The notes below the pieces were generated by a model. That model was not told the DNA's origin. It was given only the letters and a program-made list of their open reading frames with translations, and made no database searches. From positions 1 through 47,832 of the forward strand of contig JAFSIS010000019.1 of assembly GCA_017439665.1 (NCBI GenBank): DNA of 47,832 nucleotides, in the 5' to 3' direction. This document shows positions 15,406 to 23,705 of this stretch, piece after piece. Positions within the stretch are counted from its first letter, which is position 1. Each line of letters opens with the position of its first letter. The position numbers were made by a program, and so were the translations under genes. The DNA is from Lachnospiraceae bacterium. GTDB lineage: Bacteria > Bacillota > Clostridia > Lachnospirales > Lachnospiraceae.

Positions 15406-16860
15406 ATGAGTGAAGTGAACAACACGACCAATGAAGAAACTATGGAAACACAGGCAGAAACAAATGGGGTATCTGTCGCAGCTGCAGAGACACAGACCGC
15501 ACCTGCAGTCCAACTGATCCCGGAATCTCCTAAAAAGAAGAAGGGCTGGATCTGGGCTATCGTTGTGGCAGTGGTACTGGTTGCTGCTGTCATCCTGGGA
15601 GTAGCCCTGGGACGGTCTACACCGAAGGAGAAGGTGGAGGAAGCTGTAAAAAATACTTTTTCCCATAAATCTCTTCTGCTGGAGGAAATGAATCAGCTAA
15701 AGAAGCTGGGAGAAGATGATTACACTGCAGGTATGGATATTACCGTTGATGGTGAGCAGATTGCCTTTGAAGGAAGATTAACGGATGAAGTACTGCAGGT
15801 TTGGGCAAAAACGAATATCGAGGATATTCCTGAGATGGAATTCTGGGCAAACCTTACCAGGGATCGATTGGAGGTAAACATTTCGGAGCTTGAGGACGTA
15901 TTATTTACCTATAAGTTCAGGGAGCCTAAAAGTGGTATTTTACTGGAGTATGTTACAAAAGAGGATCTGGAGCTGATCGATGAGATGTTCATCCAGTTTG
16001 CAGATCTGTTCTGGGGAGAGAATGAGGAGTCTTTAGCTGCCCAGCGGGAAGAAGCGAACGAGAAGCTGATGCAGATTTTCCTGGATGTATATGTGAATAT
16101 GGAATTCGAAGAAACCGATTCTGCCACTTATGAGGTTAAAGGAAAAACACAGGAATGTAAGGGATATACATCTGTTCTTGCTTCAGAAACTCTCAGGAAC
16201 ATGATGAAAGAGATAGAGAGCGTTTATGAAGAGTATGAACTGGACTACTGGACGGAATATCAGGATTTTTATGAGGACTATTATGGGGATTATTACGAAG
16301 ATTATTCTGTAGATCCCTTCGGTGATATGGATGAAGCTCTGCAGAGTATAGATGAGATGGAGGTTATTGTCTATCTGGCAGAAAAAGAGGTGGCAGCCAT
16401 TGTGCTGGAAATTGAGGATGATCCCATAGAATTTTTCTTTGGCGGCGGTGATGCAGATACCTGGAGCATGGAACTGATCTATGAGGAAGAAAGCCAAATG
16501 AAGCTGGAAAGCAAGGTAGAGGGAGCGATGGAAACGATTACTGTCGAAGTGGAAGATGTGCCCGTTGCTATCCTTACCTATGATAGTGAAAGCGGTCGTT
16601 ACGATCTGAGTATTGAATATTATATGCCTCTTCTGACTGCAAGCGGAATTATGGAATTTTCAGAAACAGAATTTACGGTCAGCGCAGAGGAGATCACAAG
16701 CGCTTATCTGCCTTATGAAATTGTCTTTAACTATTATGGAAAAACAGGGGCAGAGGTGAAAGAGCTTACAGGAGAGGAGTTCGACTTCACGGATGCTTCT
16801 GAAATGGATGTGATGGCATTGTATATGATGCTCGAACAGACCTCCCTGTTTTCGTATTAA
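15406..16860 (+). CDS. Hypothetical membrane-anchored protein of an ABC exporter locus
   Basis: I do not recognise this 484-aa protein. It has a Thr/Glu/Ala-rich cytosolic N-tail (about 1-43), KKKKG, one membrane helix (about 47-66, rich in Val and Ala) and a large, strongly acidic region beyond the membrane. A Tyr/Asp/Glu-rich stretch near residues 280-312 (YEDYYGDYYEDY) stands out and may bind cations or be a flexible linker. The remainder looks like beta-rich repeats (LTDEVLQVWAK, MELIYEEESQMKLES). It starts with a GGAGG site and its stop is 3 bp before the first permease, so it is co-translated with the exporter. It may be an accessory or substrate-binding subunit. Confidence 0.8.
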   Translation: MSEVNNTTNEETMETQAETNGVSVAAAETQTAPAVQLIPESPKKKKGWIWAIVVAVVLVAAVILGVALGRSTPKEKVEEAVKNTFSHKSLLLEEMNQLKKLGEDDYTAGMDITVDGEQIAFEGRLTDEVLQVWAKTNIEDIPEMEFWANLTRDRLEVNISELEDVLFTYKFREPKSGILLEYVTKEDLELIDEMFIQFADLFWGENEESLAAQREEANEKLMQIFLDVYVNMEFEETDSATYEVKGKTQECKGYTSVLASETLRNMMKEIESVYEEYELDYWTEYQDFYEDYYGDYYEDYSVDPFGDMDEALQSIDEMEVIVYLAEKEVAAIVLEIEDDPIEFFFGGGDADTWSMELIYEEESQMKLESKVEGAMETITVEVEDVPVAILTYDSESGRYDLSIEYYMPLLTASGIMEFSETEFTVSAEEITSAYLPYEIVFNYYGKTGAEVKELTGEEFDFTDASEMDVMALYMMLEQTSLFSY

Positions 16861-16863
16861 TTT

Positions 16864-18069
16864 ATGAAGATTTTTTGGACCTATTTTTATTTAGAGTGGA
16901 AAAAAAGTATACAGATTTTGGGGAAGTCTCTTCTGGGACTTCTCCTTTTAGTATGCCTTTTGATCGTCGGTGTGGTAGCCATAAGTAATTTTTTTCTGGA
17001 GGCACAGACCTTTAATAAGGTACAGGTGGCAGTGGTGATCCCTGAGGAAGAAACTCTGGTCAGGCAGGCGGCAGACTTTGCCACAGCTATGGAAAGTGTA
17101 GAAAGTATCTGCCAGCTTCATTACTGTTCAGAAAAAGAAGCATGGAAGGGGATCGAAGAAGGAGAGGTTCAGGCGATTATAGATATACCTGAAAACTTCT
17201 ATGCAGATGTCTACAGTGGGATAAATACACCGGCTCTGCTCTATCTTCCGGCGGAATCTGATCTGAATACACAGATATTTTGTGAACTGCTCTCACAGGC
17301 GGTTTCCCTTTTGCAGCATTCTGAGGCGGGAGTATATGCAGCCCTGGCAGCGGAAAGAGTCTGGGAAGCCGGAATGGACAGAGCTTCCATGGGAGACTTT
17401 CTGGCAAAGGAATATGCACTGGAGCTGTTGAAGCGGGAGAAAGTATTTGATGAAAACGTTTTGTCCGCTACGGGTGAGCTGAAGACAGAAGAATACTATC
17501 TGACAGCGGCCCTGCTGCTTATTTTACTGATCAGCGGTCTGCTGTTTGGGTTTCTTTATCAGCCAAAGAATCGTGCCGTAGAAGATAAGCTTGTGATGTA
17601 CGGACTTAAGGCTAAAAAAGTGGCTTTGGTAAAAATTCTTACCATGACTGTTCTTCTATGGCTGGAAGCATTGTGTATTTATCTGGCTGTCTGGGGGGTG
17701 TTTCATCTGACAGGCTGGCAGGGCTTACCCTTTCAGATGGAGGTAATTCCCGGATTAGGATTGATCAGTCTTGCCATGGGGGCATGGCTGCATCTTTGGT
17801 TTTCTCTGGGAGGAAAAACAGTACAGTCTACGGTAATGATCCTGGGAATAAATCTGCTTATGATTCTTTGCTGCGGGCTTCTGATTCCTGTGGCTTATTT
17901 TCCTGAAGGTCTGGCAGCTGCGGGGAAAGTTCTTCCGCTATATTACTGGAGCAGCTATCTGCAGGGGATTATGTTTATAGGCGGTGCCGGGGGACAGGAA
18001 CTTTTCATCCTCCTGCAAATTGCAGTTTGTACAGGATTGGGGGCATTTGTTTATGAGAAAATACGCTGA
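16864..18069 (+). CDS. ABC-2 type transporter permease
   Basis: This 401-aa protein has one membrane segment near the N terminus (about 18-40), an extracytoplasmic domain of roughly 170 residues, and five or six C-terminal helices (about 215-395). That is the usual ABC-2 (YhaP/NatB-like) layout. It begins three bases after the previous stop without a visible ribosome site, suggesting translational coupling. Its stop overlaps the next permease by 17 bp, so the two probably form a heterodimer driven by the ATPase at 14638-15324. The substrate is unknown. Confidence 0.85.
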   Translation: MKIFWTYFYLEWKKSIQILGKSLLGLLLLVCLLIVGVVAISNFFLEAQTFNKVQVAVVIPEEETLVRQAADFATAMESVESICQLHYCSEKEAWKGIEEGEVQAIIDIPENFYADVYSGINTPALLYLPAESDLNTQIFCELLSQAVSLLQHSEAGVYAALAAERVWEAGMDRASMGDFLAKEYALELLKREKVFDENVLSATGELKTEEYYLTAALLLILLISGLLFGFLYQPKNRAVEDKLVMYGLKAKKVALVKILTMTVLLWLEALCIYLAVWGVFHLTGWQGLPFQMEVIPGLGLISLAMGAWLHLWFSLGGKTVQSTVMILGINLLMILCCGLLIPVAYFPEGLAAAGKVLPLYYWSSYLQGIMFIGGAGGQELFILLQIAVCTGLGAFVYEKIR

Positions 18070-19093
18070 CTGGTATATTCTTTGGCTGAAGATATATGGG
18101 ACAAGAGTTTCTACCTGGCTGCAGCTTTTAGGAATGCTTCTTTTACTGCTGGTGATTTCGGCAATAAAGCTGCCTGACAGCAGCAATCTCAAGATAGGGA
18201 TTGCGGGCAGTCAGGGGGATGATAACCGACGGATTATTGAAAGCCTGTTGGAGCAGGATGGTATATTTACGTTTATCCTGTATGCAGGGGAAGAAGAACT
18301 GAGACAGGATGTTCTCTGGGGAAAGCTGGAATGCGGCTTTCTTTTTTCCCAGGACCTGGCAGGGAAAATGGAAGAAGGAGAGCATAAGGGTTGTATCACC
18401 TATCTTTCCACTCCTTTTTCGGTAAAGGGTGAGGTGGCGAAGGAAACGGTCTATGCTCATTTTTTTGCGGTTTACAGTGAAGAGATGCTGAGACAGAAGG
18501 AGGAGAGGCTGTTTGTGGAGGAAGATCCTGAGAGAGCAGAAGAGCTGATTCGCCTAAAAAGGGAGTATGCAAACAGTGAAGCGGTCTTCTCTATGGAAAT
18601 TCTTTCTGTAACTATAGAGGGAACGGGGAAGGAGGAGACTACTTCCGCCAAAGTCCGGCCTTTGCAGGGGATGACCGGATTCTTTGTTTTCTTTTTTATG
18701 CTTATGGCTGTGGGAAGAAAGTTTATTCCCGTAAAGACCCGGTTTGACCGGGCATTAAATCCTGTGGAGAGGTTTGGATTTGGTTTTCTCGAAAAGCTGG
18801 CAGCAGGAACCTTTCCGGCTCTGGCAGGCTGGATTCTGCTGGAATGGATGGGGGAAAGCCGTGGATTGCTGAAGGAAGGCTGTGCCCTGTTACTTCTTCT
18901 CTTCTTTGGCAGTTTGTGGTGCCAGCTGGCAGCAGGCTTATTTAAAAAAGAAACCTCCTTTATGGCAGGTGCGCTGGTAGTCCTTCTTGCCTGCCTGCTG
19001 ATCTGCCCTGTATGGGTGGATGCAGGTACGGTGGTTCCGGCAGTGAGGTATCTGCGGCTGATCTTTCCTGTGGGAATTTATTTGCTGGGATAA
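18053..19093 (+). CDS. Second ABC-2 type permease of the exporter
   Basis: This protein of about 346 aa resembles its neighbour in layout. An N-terminal helix (about 16-36, LGMLLLLLVISAI) precedes a large extracytoplasmic segment (about 40-215) and a block of C-terminal helices, including FFVFFFMLMAVG. I chose ATG at 18053 because it overlaps the end of the first permease and has a TGGGGG ribosome-site-like stretch about eight bases upstream; the longer frame opening at 17984 would overlap the first permease by 86 bp. It is the last gene of the exporter locus. The next 240 bp contain only small hairpins. Confidence 0.8.
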   Translation: MRKYADWYILWLKIYGTRVSTWLQLLGMLLLLLVISAIKLPDSSNLKIGIAGSQGDDNRRIIESLLEQDGIFTFILYAGEEELRQDVLWGKLECGFLFSQDLAGKMEEGEHKGCITYLSTPFSVKGEVAKETVYAHFFAVYSEEMLRQKEERLFVEEDPERAEELIRLKREYANSEAVFSMEILSVTIEGTGKEETTSAKVRPLQGMTGFFVFFFMLMAVGRKFIPVKTRFDRALNPVERFGFGFLEKLAAGTFPALAGWILLEWMGESRGLLKEGCALLLLLFFGSLWCQLAAGLFKKETSFMAGALVVLLACLLICPVWVDAGTVVPAVRYLRLIFPVGIYLLG

Positions 19094-19330
19094 AAATACC
19101 GCCTTCCGGCGGAGGGGAGATACCTCTGTCAGGAGACGGTAAAAAGGCTAAAAAGGGAGGATGCCAGGTAAATTTCTTTACCTGGCATTATTATGAAAAA
19201 GTTTATTGATATAAAAATTGGAATAATCTCATGAAGAAGTTTTTCTATACTGTAAGTATATCCATGAAAAATGGATATTTAATGATGATCAGATGAAAAA
19301 ACATTAAATTAATTATGAACAAAATATGAA
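19094..19330. other. Intergenic region after the ABC locus, no recognised gene
   Basis: Small hairpins are visible: CCGCC-TT-CCGGCGG-like pairing just after the stop, a strong one at 19162-19188 (TGCCAGGTAAA/TTTACCTGGCA, no T-tract), and ATATCCAT/ATGGATAT near 19257-19277. A few AUG-started frames of 11-21 codons overlap end to start, but none has a convincing ribosome site. No known riboswitch was recognised. Confidence 0.35.
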
Positions 19331-19360
19331 CGGAGCTGCTGTTTTTTTACAGCAGCTCCG
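19331..19360 (-). terminator. Candidate terminator of the cyclophilin gene
   Basis: A perfect 12-bp stem, CGGAGCTGCTGT with ACAGCAGCTCCG, has a 6-nt loop and lies 5 bp beyond the minus-strand stop. The T content downstream on that strand is only moderate (TTCATATTTTG). Confidence 0.6.
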
Positions 19361-19365
19361 CTATA

Positions 19366-19887
19366 TTATACTTTTTCGGGTTCGGGATAGTCCACACCGA
19401 AAGTATCTACGGTAACAGTCTGAATGCGCTGGGGCTTAAGGGGACGGTCAGAGTAATCGGTCTCGGTTTCCGCGATCCGATTTACCACATCCATGCCCTC
19501 AATGATCTTTCCAAAGGCGGCATAGGCACCATCCAGATGGGGAGAGTTTTTATGCATAATGAAGAACTGGCTTCCGGCAGAGTCGGGAACCACGGTTCTT
19601 GCCATAGAAAGAACACCCTCGGTATGCTTCAGATCATTGGCAACACCGTTCTGGGCAAATTCTCCCTTAATACAGTAGCCGGGGCCACCCATTCCATTCC
19701 CGTCGGGGCATCCGCCCTGAATCATAAAGCCGCGGATAACACGGTGGAAAATCAGTCCGTCATAGAAATTCTGCTTGATCAGACTGATAAAATTGTTAAC
19801 GGATACAGGGGCAATTTCAGGATATAACTCTGCTTTCATTACAGAGCCATCCTCCATGGTAATGGTTACAATAGGATTTGTGCTCAT
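19366..19887 (-). CDS. Peptidyl-prolyl cis-trans isomerase, cyclophilin type
   Basis: This 173-aa cytosolic cyclophilin catalyses proline isomerisation in folding proteins. Conserved active-site stretches are FHRVIRGFMIQGG (catalytic Arg, Phe, Met, Gln), GSQFFIMH and LDGAYAAFGKIIEGMD. No signal peptide is present (MSTNPIVTITMEDG). The length is normal for small bacterial cyclophilins. The gene is alone on the minus strand, with a GAAAGGAAAG ribosome site. Confidence 0.95.
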   Translation of the reverse strand: MSTNPIVTITMEDGSVMKAELYPEIAPVSVNNFISLIKQNFYDGLIFHRVIRGFMIQGGCPDGNGMGGPGYCIKGEFAQNGVANDLKHTEGVLSMARTVVPDSAGSQFFIMHKNSPHLDGAYAAFGKIIEGMDVVNRIAETETDYSDRPLKPQRIQTVTVDTFGVDYPEPEKV

Positions 19888-19997
19888 AATACTTTCCTTT
19901 CTTCTCCTCTTGTTTTACAATGAGTGAGGAGCCTGTTCACAAGGCTTATTTTAACTGACTTTAGGTGGGAAGTAAAGAAGAAAGGCGCTGAGAGAAG

Positions 19998-20825
19998 GTG
20001 CTTAAGCATATTATTTTATTGACCCGGAAAGAAATGAAGACGGAAGAGCTTCTTCTGGAAGAAATAAAAGGGTGTGAAATCAAGTTATGGAAAGAAATGC
20101 CGGGGGAGGATCTGCTGGTGGAGGACTGCCTCTTTATCACCGATATGCCGTTGGTGGGAAAAGGTCTGCTGCAGGAAAAAGCAGCCGTTCTGTTCTGGCT
20201 TCATGAGGCCAACAGAGGAGAAGATACGGGATCTTTTCCTTTTGCCATAGAAAGACCGGAGGAGGCAGAATTTTCTTATCTGGATAAAGTCTACCGGCGG
20301 TTTCGGGGGATTCCCTGGGAAATAGCCCAAACAGACCGATGTATCCTTCGGGAAATGGAAGAAAAGGATCTGGATGCTCTATACGAGCTTTATCAGGATA
20401 AAGAGATCAGCCGCTATACGGAGGATTTATATGAAGACAGGCAGAAGGAAAGGGATTATATCCGCAGCTATATTGAGCACGCCTATACTTTCTGGGGATT
20501 TGGAACCTGGATCGTGGAGAGAAAAGAAGATCACAAACTGATCGGCCGGGTAGGCTTCAATCTGCGGGAGGGGTATGAGGATCCGGAGCTGGGCTTCGTT
20601 ATCGGTCTTCCCTGGCAGAAACAGGGGCTGGCCTATGAGGTGTGTGCGGCAGCTTTGCGGACAGGAAAAGAGGAGTATGGGTTTACCCGGGTACAGGCCC
20701 TGGTGCGGGAAGAAAACCTGGCTTCTGTAAGACTTTGTGAAAAGCTGGGTTTTTCTTTACAGAAGAAAGTAAAGGAACAGGGACAGGAATACCTTTTCTA
20801 TCAGATTCAGCTTGCATTCAGCTAA
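19998..20825 (+). CDS. GNAT family N-acetyltransferase with an unusual N-terminal region
   Basis: This 275-aa protein has a C-terminal GNAT domain (about 108-270), with RCILREMEEKDLDALYELY opening the fold, an acetyl-CoA-binding loop around LPWQKQGLAYEV, and NLASVRLCEKLGF as the typical last helix. The first 105 residues are not a standard GNAT element; they alternate hydrophobic strands and acidic helices (LFITDMPL, AVLFWLHEANRG) and could be a small Rossmann-like or receiver-like domain. The frame opens with GTG at 19998 without a strong ribosome site; ATG at 20034 is an alternative. The acceptor substrate is unknown. Confidence 0.85.
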   Translation: MLKHIILLTRKEMKTEELLLEEIKGCEIKLWKEMPGEDLLVEDCLFITDMPLVGKGLLQEKAAVLFWLHEANRGEDTGSFPFAIERPEEAEFSYLDKVYRRFRGIPWEIAQTDRCILREMEEKDLDALYELYQDKEISRYTEDLYEDRQKERDYIRSYIEHAYTFWGFGTWIVERKEDHKLIGRVGFNLREGYEDPELGFVIGLPWQKQGLAYEVCAAALRTGKEEYGFTRVQALVREENLASVRLCEKLGFSLQKKVKEQGQEYLFYQIQLAFS

Positions 20826-20866
20826 GAATTGTTTTATTTTGAATAGGTATTGGAGAAGATAAAGAA

Positions 20867-21619
20867 ATGAAGGAAACGAACAGAAAATTATTCCGGTCCG
20901 GAATGCGGGATGGAATCCCCATCGGCCTGGGTTATTTTGCAGTATCCTTTACCCTGGGTATTGCAGCAAAAAATGCGGGAATGACAGCACTGCAGGCAGC
21001 TGTGACCAGTGCACTGATCAATGCCTCCGCAGGAGAATTTATCGGCTTTACCCTGATCGCTGCCCAGGCCGGCTATCTGGAGGTAATGGTGATGGAGGCT
21101 GTGGCCAATGCCAGATATCTGCTGATGTCCTGTGCACTGAGTCAGAAGATATCCCCATCTACAGGGCTGCTTCACCGGCTGCTGATCGGGTTTTATGTGA
21201 CCGATGAAATCTTTGGTGTTTCCATTGCCGAAAAGGGAGAGCTGAAGCCGGCCTATTCTTACGGGGTAATCTCTATGGCTGCACCGGGTTGGACTCTGGG
21301 AACCTTTCTGGGCGTGTTGGTGGGCAATATCCTTCCACTCAGACTGGCCAGTGCCCTGAGTGTGGCATTGTATGGGATGTTTGCTGCTGTTTTTGTCCCG
21401 CCGGCGAAGGAAAACAGGATTGTGGCAGCCCTGATCGGCGTAAGCTTTGCTGCCAGCTTCTTTTTTCAAAAGCTGCCTCTTTTTTCCGGCATCTCCTCAG
21501 GAGTAAAAATTATCGTCCTGACGATAGTACTCTCCCTGGCAGCAGCCCTGCTGTTTCCGGTAGACAGGGCAGGTGAAGAATCCGGCAAAGATGGAATAAG
21601 TGGGGAGGCAGTAAAGTAG
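20867..21619 (+). CDS. azlC: AzlC family branched-chain amino acid exporter, large subunit
   Basis: This 250-aa integral membrane protein belongs to the AzlC/YgaZ family, which exports branched-chain amino acids (and toxic analogues such as 4-azaleucine) together with AzlD/YgaH. The family opening FRSGMRDGIPIGLGYFAVSFTLG and the motif NARYLLMS are clear, with about five or six hydrophobic helices. Its stop is directly followed by the azlD start codon. Together with livJHMGF 4 kb downstream it gives the region both export and import of these amino acids. Confidence 0.93.
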   Translation: MKETNRKLFRSGMRDGIPIGLGYFAVSFTLGIAAKNAGMTALQAAVTSALINASAGEFIGFTLIAAQAGYLEVMVMEAVANARYLLMSCALSQKISPSTGLLHRLLIGFYVTDEIFGVSIAEKGELKPAYSYGVISMAAPGWTLGTFLGVLVGNILPLRLASALSVALYGMFAAVFVPPAKENRIVAALIGVSFAASFFFQKLPLFSGISSGVKIIVLTIVLSLAAALLFPVDRAGEESGKDGISGEAVK

Positions 21620-21928
21620 ATGGAACGAAATGTATACCTTTATATTTTGATCATGGCAGTAACTACCTATTTGATTCGTGTACTGCCGCTGACCCTTATC
21701 CGCAAGGAAATCAAAAATGTCACTGTACGCTCCTTCCTGTATTATGTGCCCTATGTCACCCTTGCAGTAATGACCTTTCCGGCCATTCTGGAGTCTACCC
21801 AGACCTTTTTTTCCGGACTGGCGGCCCTGATCACGGCCTGGGGGCTGGCATGGAGGGGAAAAAGCCTGTTTACGGTTTCGGTATCCAGCTGTGTGATCGT
21901 TTTTATCCTGGAGCTTTTGCTTTGTTAG
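21620..21928 (+). CDS. azlD: AzlD family branched-chain amino acid exporter, small subunit
   Basis: This 102-aa protein has three or four membrane helices and the AzlD motifs TYLIRVLPL and VRSFLYYVPYVTLAVMTFP. It begins at the base after the azlC stop, indicating coupled translation, and should form the export complex with AzlC. Length is typical. Confidence 0.93.
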   Translation: MERNVYLYILIMAVTTYLIRVLPLTLIRKEIKNVTVRSFLYYVPYVTLAVMTFPAILESTQTFFSGLAALITAWGLAWRGKSLFTVSVSSCVIVFILELLLC

Positions 21929-21940
21929 GGAGGACCTGAT

Positions 21941-23611
21941 TTGGGACAAAAGAATAAGAAGGACGGATTCATTCTGCAGGCCGGTATTCTGGCAGCAGCA
22001 GGAATTATCGTAAGAATTATCGGAATTTTATATCGAAGTCCCCTGGTTGCCATTATCGGAGATGAAGGAAATGGGTACTATAATACGGCCTATACGATTT
22101 ACACGATCATTCTTTTGGTTTCCTCCTACAGTATTCCTTCGGCGGTATCCAAGGTGATTGCGGCAAAGCTGGCCAAAAGGGAATACCAAAATGCGCATAA
22201 AATATTTATGGGTGCATTTTATTATGTGATCCTGGTGGGAGGACTGGCCAGTCTGGCCTGTTTTTTCTTTGCGGGAAACATGGTAGGAGAAAGCTCTGCC
22301 AGGGTACTTAGAATTTTCTCGCCCACCATATTTCTTTCCGGCCTGCTGGGAGTTTTACGAGGCTATTTTCAGGCTCATAGAAGTATGGTACAAACCTCTT
22401 TTTCACAAATACTGGAGCAGATCCTGAATGCGGTGGTGAGTATAGGGGCTGCCTATGGACTGATGGGCCTGGTAAATACAGAAGATACTACTACCCAGGC
22501 CATCTATGGGGCAATGGGAAGTGCAATGGGAACCGGTGCAGGGGTGCTTTCTGCTCTTTTGTTTATGGGGGCAGTATATCTGCTTAACCGAAAAATGTTT
22601 ATCCGGAGAAGAAAAAAAGACAAAACGGATGGGGAAATGAGCTATGGTCAGGTTTTTAAACTGATTATCGGAATGGTGACACCGGTACTTTTAAGCACCT
22701 GTATTTATAATCTGAGCGGGGCAACCAACCTGAAGATTTATTGTGGGATTGTGGAAAATCTGAAGGGCTATACGGAGGCAGAGGCTACCACCCTGTATGG
22801 TTTATTTTCGGGAAAAGCCAATCAGATCACGAATATTCCCATTGCACTGGCAACGGCTATGTCATCGGCCATTATTCCCAGTATTGCAGGAAGCTTTGAA
22901 CAGAAGGACAAAAAAGGCTGTCGAAAAAAGATTGGAAGTGCCATTAAGACGACCATGCTGATCTCTATTCCGGCAGCAGCAGGGATGGCCGTACTGGCAG
23001 AGGGGGTGGTGTATGTTCTCTATCCACAGCAGTATACATTGGCGACGGTTGCCACCTTGTTGAGGGCATTGTCTGTTTCCATTATTTTTTATGCCCTTTC
23101 CACCCTTTCCAATGGAGTGCTTCAGGGTACAGGTTACGTTAACCGGCCGGTAATCCACGCTGCCCTGTCCCTGATTCTGCAGACTCTGCTTTTGGTGGTA
23201 TTGCTGCTGTATACGGATCTTGACCTTCTGGCACTTGCCCTGGCTGCTGTCTGCTATTCTTTCTGTATGTGTCTGATGAATGGAATGTGTATGCGAAAAA
23301 AGCTGGGTTATCGGCAGGAAATAAGGAGAACCTTTGTCATTCCCTTTTTTGCCGCCATCCCTATGGGGCTGATCGCATGGCTGGCTTATGCAGGCGTTTT
23401 AAAACTTTTTTCCTATTCTCCGACCAGGCTGGTGGGAGAGGTGGACTGGTTCTGTAATCTGCTGGCTCTGGCCATGGCCGTCTTAGTTGCCATACCGGTA
23501 TATTTTGGGCTGGTGATCAAACTGGGAGGAGTCAGTAAAAAGGAGCTGGAGACTATTCCGGGAGGAAGAACGATCACAGGAATCGTGAAAAAACTGCATT
23601 TACTCAGTTGA
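21941..23611 (+). CDS. MurJ/SpoVB-type polysaccharide flippase (MOP superfamily)
   Basis: This 556-aa protein has about 14 predicted membrane helices and the family N terminus GILAAAGIIVRIIGILYRSP. It belongs to the oligosaccharide/lipid II flippase group that includes SpoVB, YtgP and MurJ, so it probably translocates undecaprenyl-linked wall precursors across the membrane; which precursor cannot be told. The start is TTG at 21941 with GGAGG seven bases upstream, 12 bp after azlD. UppP, which recycles the lipid carrier, is encoded at 33418. Confidence 0.9.
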   Translation: MGQKNKKDGFILQAGILAAAGIIVRIIGILYRSPLVAIIGDEGNGYYNTAYTIYTIILLVSSYSIPSAVSKVIAAKLAKREYQNAHKIFMGAFYYVILVGGLASLACFFFAGNMVGESSARVLRIFSPTIFLSGLLGVLRGYFQAHRSMVQTSFSQILEQILNAVVSIGAAYGLMGLVNTEDTTTQAIYGAMGSAMGTGAGVLSALLFMGAVYLLNRKMFIRRRKKDKTDGEMSYGQVFKLIIGMVTPVLLSTCIYNLSGATNLKIYCGIVENLKGYTEAEATTLYGLFSGKANQITNIPIALATAMSSAIIPSIAGSFEQKDKKGCRKKIGSAIKTTMLISIPAAAGMAVLAEGVVYVLYPQQYTLATVATLLRALSVSIIFYALSTLSNGVLQGTGYVNRPVIHAALSLILQTLLLVVLLLYTDLDLLALALAAVCYSFCMCLMNGMCMRKKLGYRQEIRRTFVIPFFAAIPMGLIAWLAYAGVLKLFSYSPTRLVGEVDWFCNLLALAMAVLVAIPVYFGLVIKLGGVSKKELETIPGGRTITGIVKKLHLLS

Positions 23612-23705
23612 GAAGGGAAGCGGATCTTGAAAAAGGGGTAGACTTTTGCAGAAGAAAAGTTGTACAATAACCTAGTATGTATAAAAAATATAAGGAAGAA
23701 AAAGA

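Noticed and set aside
17984..18052. Longer N terminus for the second ABC permease
   Set aside because: It would overlap the first permease by 86 bp and add a polar segment before the first helix; ATG 18053 fits better.
19012..19209. 65-codon frame after the ABC locus
   Set aside because: It overlaps the end of the second permease, is Gly/Ser-rich and reads through hairpins; no coding support.
19163..19320. Chain of 11-21 codon mini-genes
   Set aside because: Although their ends overlap, ribosome sites are poorly spaced and the sequence is partly a hairpin.
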